Source: an uncultured beta proteobacterium (GTDB lineage: Bacteria; Pseudomonadota; Gammaproteobacteria; Burkholderiales; SG8-39). Taken from it: DNA of 24,933 nucleotides. The stretch is from NCBI GenBank assembly GCA_902826155.1, contig CADEDU010000048.1, positions 1 to 24,933 on the forward strand, written 5' to 3'. Below are positions 22,935 through 24,933 of this stretch, piece by piece. The first letter of the stretch is position 1; every line of letters begins with the position of its first letter. Below the pieces are notes generated by a model. The model was not told the origin of the DNA. It worked only from the letters and a program-made list of their open reading frames with translations, and searched no databases. Position numbers and translations under genes: made by a program.

Positions 22935-23671
22935 GCGGCGCGAACCCGTTGCTGCAGGTTGCGGGGCTGCGCGTCACCTACGGGCGCATCGAGGCGGTGC
23001 GCGGCATCGATCTGGAGGTGGCCCAGGGCGAGTTCGTCGGCGTGATCGGCTCCAACGGCGCGGGCAAGAGTTCGGCGCTGCGCGCGATCACCGGCGTGGT
23101 TCCCCCAGCGGCAGGCACGGTCTCCTTCGAAGGCCAGGCGATCTCCGGCATGCGCAGCCATACGATCGTCGGCCGCGGCATCGCGATGGTGCCCGAGGGT
23201 CGCCAGATCTTTTCCGACCAGACGGTCGAAGACAACCTCGTGCTCGGCTCGTACGTGCGCATCGGTCAGGACGATGCCGGCGTGAAAGCCGATACCGATC
23301 GCGTGCTCACGTTGTTTCCGCGACTTCGCGAGCGCCTGGCGCAGCAGGCAGGTTCACTCTCAGGCGGAGAGCAGCAGATGCTCGCGATTGCGCGCGGGTT
23401 GCTGTCGCGTCCGAAGCTCCTGATCGTCGACGAGCTATCGCTCGGTCTTGCGCCGCGCATTCTTGAGATGCTATTCCCGGTGCTGGTCGATCTGAATCGC
23501 GAGGGGCTGTCGATCCTGCTTGTCGAGCAGATGGCCTCGTACGCACTGCAGGTGACACATCGCACCTACGTGATGGAGAACGGCCGGATCCTCATGCACG
23601 GCAAGTCGGCCGAGTTGGCGAACGACTCGCGCGTGCTGGATGCCTATCTCGGGCGGCATCGACCGGCGTAG
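22931..23671 (+). CDS. ABC transporter ATP-binding protein, LivF type
   Basis: 246-residue second ATPase subunit of the importer. It shows Walker A GSNGAGKSS (40-48, Lys46), Q-loop MVPEGRQIF, signature LSGGEQQML (143-151), Walker B LLIVDELSLGLAP with Asp167/Glu168, and LVEQ at 197-200, where LivF proteins normally carry Gln instead of the H-loop His. The residue after the catalytic Glu is Leu (DEL) rather than the usual Pro (DEP), a mild oddity. The GTG start at 22931 overlaps the preceding stop by four bases (GTGA), so translation is coupled. It pairs with the LivG domain of the fusion to make an asymmetric ATPase dimer. Last gene of the ABC operon, converging on the right imidase-like gene 75 bases away. 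Confidence 0.94.
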   Translation: MSGANPLLQVAGLRVTYGRIEAVRGIDLEVAQGEFVGVIGSNGAGKSSALRAITGVVPPAAGTVSFEGQAISGMRSHTIVGRGIAMVPEGRQIFSDQTVEDNLVLGSYVRIGQDDAGVKADTDRVLTLFPRLRERLAQQAGSLSGGEQQMLAIARGLLSRPKLLIVDELSLGLAPRILEMLFPVLVDLNREGLSILLVEQMASYALQVTHRTYVMENGRILMHGKSAELANDSRVLDAYLGRHRPA

Positions 23672-23746
23672 GTTGCTCGTTCGCTTTGCAGTGCCGGCAG
23701 CGCGCCGAGCGAGGATCCCTCCACGGGCTCCACGCATGCGGCGTGA

Positions 23747-24631
23747 CTACATCGGCGTCGGGTGGCGATGGCGGAAATCATCGGCCATCGCCTCGAACGT
23801 GCAGAACTGCGCTCCTGCGTGGCTGCGGATGTAGTCGAACAGCCGCTCGAGCATCATCAGCACCAACGGGCGCCCCGAGACGTCCGGGTGGATCGACACC
23901 GCGTACACCGCGTAGTCCATCTCGCGATACACCCAGTCGAACTGGTCGCGCCACATCACCTCGAGGTCACGCGGGTTGGCCCAGCCGAAACTGTTGGGCG
24001 CGGCTTTGATGAACATCATCGGTGGCAGATCATCGAGGTGCCAGCTCGCCGGAATCTCCACGAGCTCGGTGACGCGATGGCCTCGCGCAAGCGGCTTCAT
24101 CCACTCGCGCGGATGCTTGGAGTAGTCGATCTTGGTCCACGAGTCGCCCACACGCACATAGTAGGGGAGGAAGTCGTGATGCATCAGACTCTGGTCGTAC
24201 TTGATGCCACGTTTCAACAGGAGATCGACGGTGGCCGGGCTCAGTTCCCACCACGGCGCGATGTAACCCACCGGCGCACGCCCGCTCAAGTTGGTCGCCA
24301 GTTCGATGCACTTGTCGAGGATGGCCTCTTCCTGCTCCGGCGTCATCGCAATCGGGTTCTCGTGGGTGTAGCCGTGCAATGCGATCTCGTGGCCGGCGGC
24401 GGCGACCTCCTTCATCTGACCGGGGAACGTCTCCATCGAGTGGCCCGGCGTAAACCAGGTGGTCTTGATGCCGTACTTCTCGAATAGCCGCAACAGACGC
24501 GGTACGCCCACTTCACCGGCGAACATGCCACGCGAGATGTCGGTGGGAGAGTCCTCGCCGCCGTACGAGCCGATCCAGCCCGCCACCGCATCCACGTGAA
24601 CGCCGAAGGCGACTTTGATGTCCTTGGGCAT
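23747..24631 (-). CDS. NodB-fold metal hydrolase, cyclic-imide-hydrolase/HpPgdA-like (right copy)
   Basis: 294-residue paralogue of the left imidase-like protein, about two-thirds identical by eye across the whole fold ([43 protein letters not shown]). Metal ligands are Asp14, His86 and His90 (HGYTHENP), the same numbers I recall for Helicobacter HpPgdA. Position 12, an Asp in the left copy and in HpPgdA, is His here (FGVHVDAV). The length equals that of the roughly 293-residue cyclic imide hydrolase of Pseudomonas putida YZ-26 (from memory). No signal peptide: cytoplasmic. The ATG at 24631 is fixed by a strong minus-strand AAGGAGG (24639-24645) seven bases upstream. It is monocistronic here, diverging from an exported methyltransferase-like gene. 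Confidence 0.86.
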   Translation of the reverse strand: MPKDIKVAFGVHVDAVAGWIGSYGGEDSPTDISRGMFAGEVGVPRLLRLFEKYGIKTTWFTPGHSMETFPGQMKEVAAAGHEIALHGYTHENPIAMTPEQEEAILDKCIELATNLSGRAPVGYIAPWWELSPATVDLLLKRGIKYDQSLMHHDFLPYYVRVGDSWTKIDYSKHPREWMKPLARGHRVTELVEIPASWHLDDLPPMMFIKAAPNSFGWANPRDLEVMWRDQFDWVYREMDYAVYAVSIHPDVSGRPLVLMMLERLFDYIRSHAGAQFCTFEAMADDFRHRHPTPM

Positions 24632-24638
24632 GAAGAAT

Positions 24639-24645
24639 CCTCCTT
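24639..24645 (-). promoter_or_regulatory. Strong ribosome binding site of the right imidase-like gene
   Basis: Minus-strand AAGGAGG, seven bases before ATG 24631. It decides against the ATG 51 bases further upstream in the same frame. Confidence 0.75.
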
Positions 24646-24750
24646 CCTTGTCGATCATCGTGTCGGGAGGAGACGCTATCACGCCGGCGCCGACACCAGT
24701 GACTCGTGGTAAAAACCGCCGCGATCAACGAGGCGAAAGAGGCTTACAAG

Positions 24751-24933
24751 ATGAGGCGAGGGACGCGCACGCTGCACACTTGGCTCTGGACCGCTGCGAT
24801 GCTGCTTACGCTCGCGTTCGCCGGACATCGCGTATTCGGCGAGTCCGGTTCGTTCACGCCTTACGTCGGTCTGCCCGGAAAGGACGTGATCTGGCTGCCG
24901 GCCGAGCTCACGATGGTCAACAAGATGCTCGAT
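24751..24933 (+). CDS. Exported SAM-methyltransferase-like protein (right copy), 3' end cut by window
   Basis: The first 61 codons of a gene that runs off the right edge. The N-terminus is signal-like: MRRGTRTLH, a hydrophobic stretch (WLWTAAMLLTLAFAG, about residues 11-25), then FTPYVGLPGKDVIWLPAEL and MVNKMLD. I recall this last pattern immediately preceding the DLGSGDGR motif in exported class I methyltransferases. The left-hand methyltransferase has a comparable segment (GSNPENVQRMIELA) just before its motif I. The SAM motif itself is outside the window, so the call is provisional. ATG 24751 has AAAGAGG (24736-24742) eight bases upstream. It diverges from the right imidase-like gene with 119 bases between starts, which must hold both promoters; I see no clear consensus boxes there. 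Confidence 0.55.
   Translation, partial: MRRGTRTLHTWLWTAAMLLTLAFAGHRVFGESGSFTPYVGLPGKDVIWLPAELTMVNKMLD

Noticed and set aside
23731..23745. CACGC/GCGTG hairpin between livF and the right imidase-like gene as a terminator
   Set aside because: Only five base pairs, with no U-run on either strand.

Overview
The window is a high-GC, gene-dense bacterial locus. By gene content (TRAP and branched-chain-amino-acid-type ABC transporters, HyuA/HyuB, tandem amidases, a G3E GTPase) and protein style it looks like a proteobacterium, most likely a soil or water betaproteobacterium of the Burkholderiales kind. That placement is an impression from the proteins, not a measurement. I see no rRNA, tRNA, CRISPR, insertion sequence, phage gene or transcriptional regulator.

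Layout. (1) 1-2842 (+): a TRAP transporter (DctQ cut by the window edge, DctM, DctP binding protein). (2) 5275-2862 (-): a compact operon of a NodB-fold metal hydrolase resembling cyclic-imide hydrolase and HpPgdA, a short Cys-containing protein, and a G3E (COG0523) GTPase. (3) 5276-5721 has no convincing gene. (4) 7188-5722 (-): an exported methyltransferase-like protein followed by a Prx5-type peroxiredoxin. (5) 7373-8431 (+): a lipoprotein esterase, convergent with an FMN-binding PPOX-fold protein (9061-8441, -). (6) 9222-17697 (+): six co-directional genes: amidohydrolase, amidase, second amidase, HyuA, HyuB, and an isochorismatase-fold cysteine hydrolase resembling N-carbamoylsarcosine amidase. 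(7) 18717-17803 (-): an extended SDR. (8) 18955-23671 (+): a Liv-type ABC importer whose LivM permease and LivG ATPase are fused into one polypeptide. (9) 24631-23747 (-): a second imidase-like NodB protein. (10) 24751 to the edge (+): the start of a second exported methyltransferase-like protein.

How it fits together. The central operon carries ring-opening and C-N hydrolysing enzymes that could act in series: an amidohydrolase, ATP-dependent HyuAB, an N-carbamoyl or half-amide hydrolase, and two amidases, next to a high-affinity importer and bracketed by two likely cytoplasmic imidase-type metalloenzymes. My reading is a catabolic locus for a cyclic amide, imide or ureide (hydantoin, creatinine, lactam or imide-like compounds) that releases ammonia and a carboxylate. 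The TRAP system could handle an organic-acid product or substrate. The G3E GTPase may supply metal to the imidase it is co-transcribed with. The exact substrate cannot be read from the sequence. The amidohydrolase lacks the acidic residues of canonical cytosine/creatinine deaminases, so the simple creatinine route is not established.
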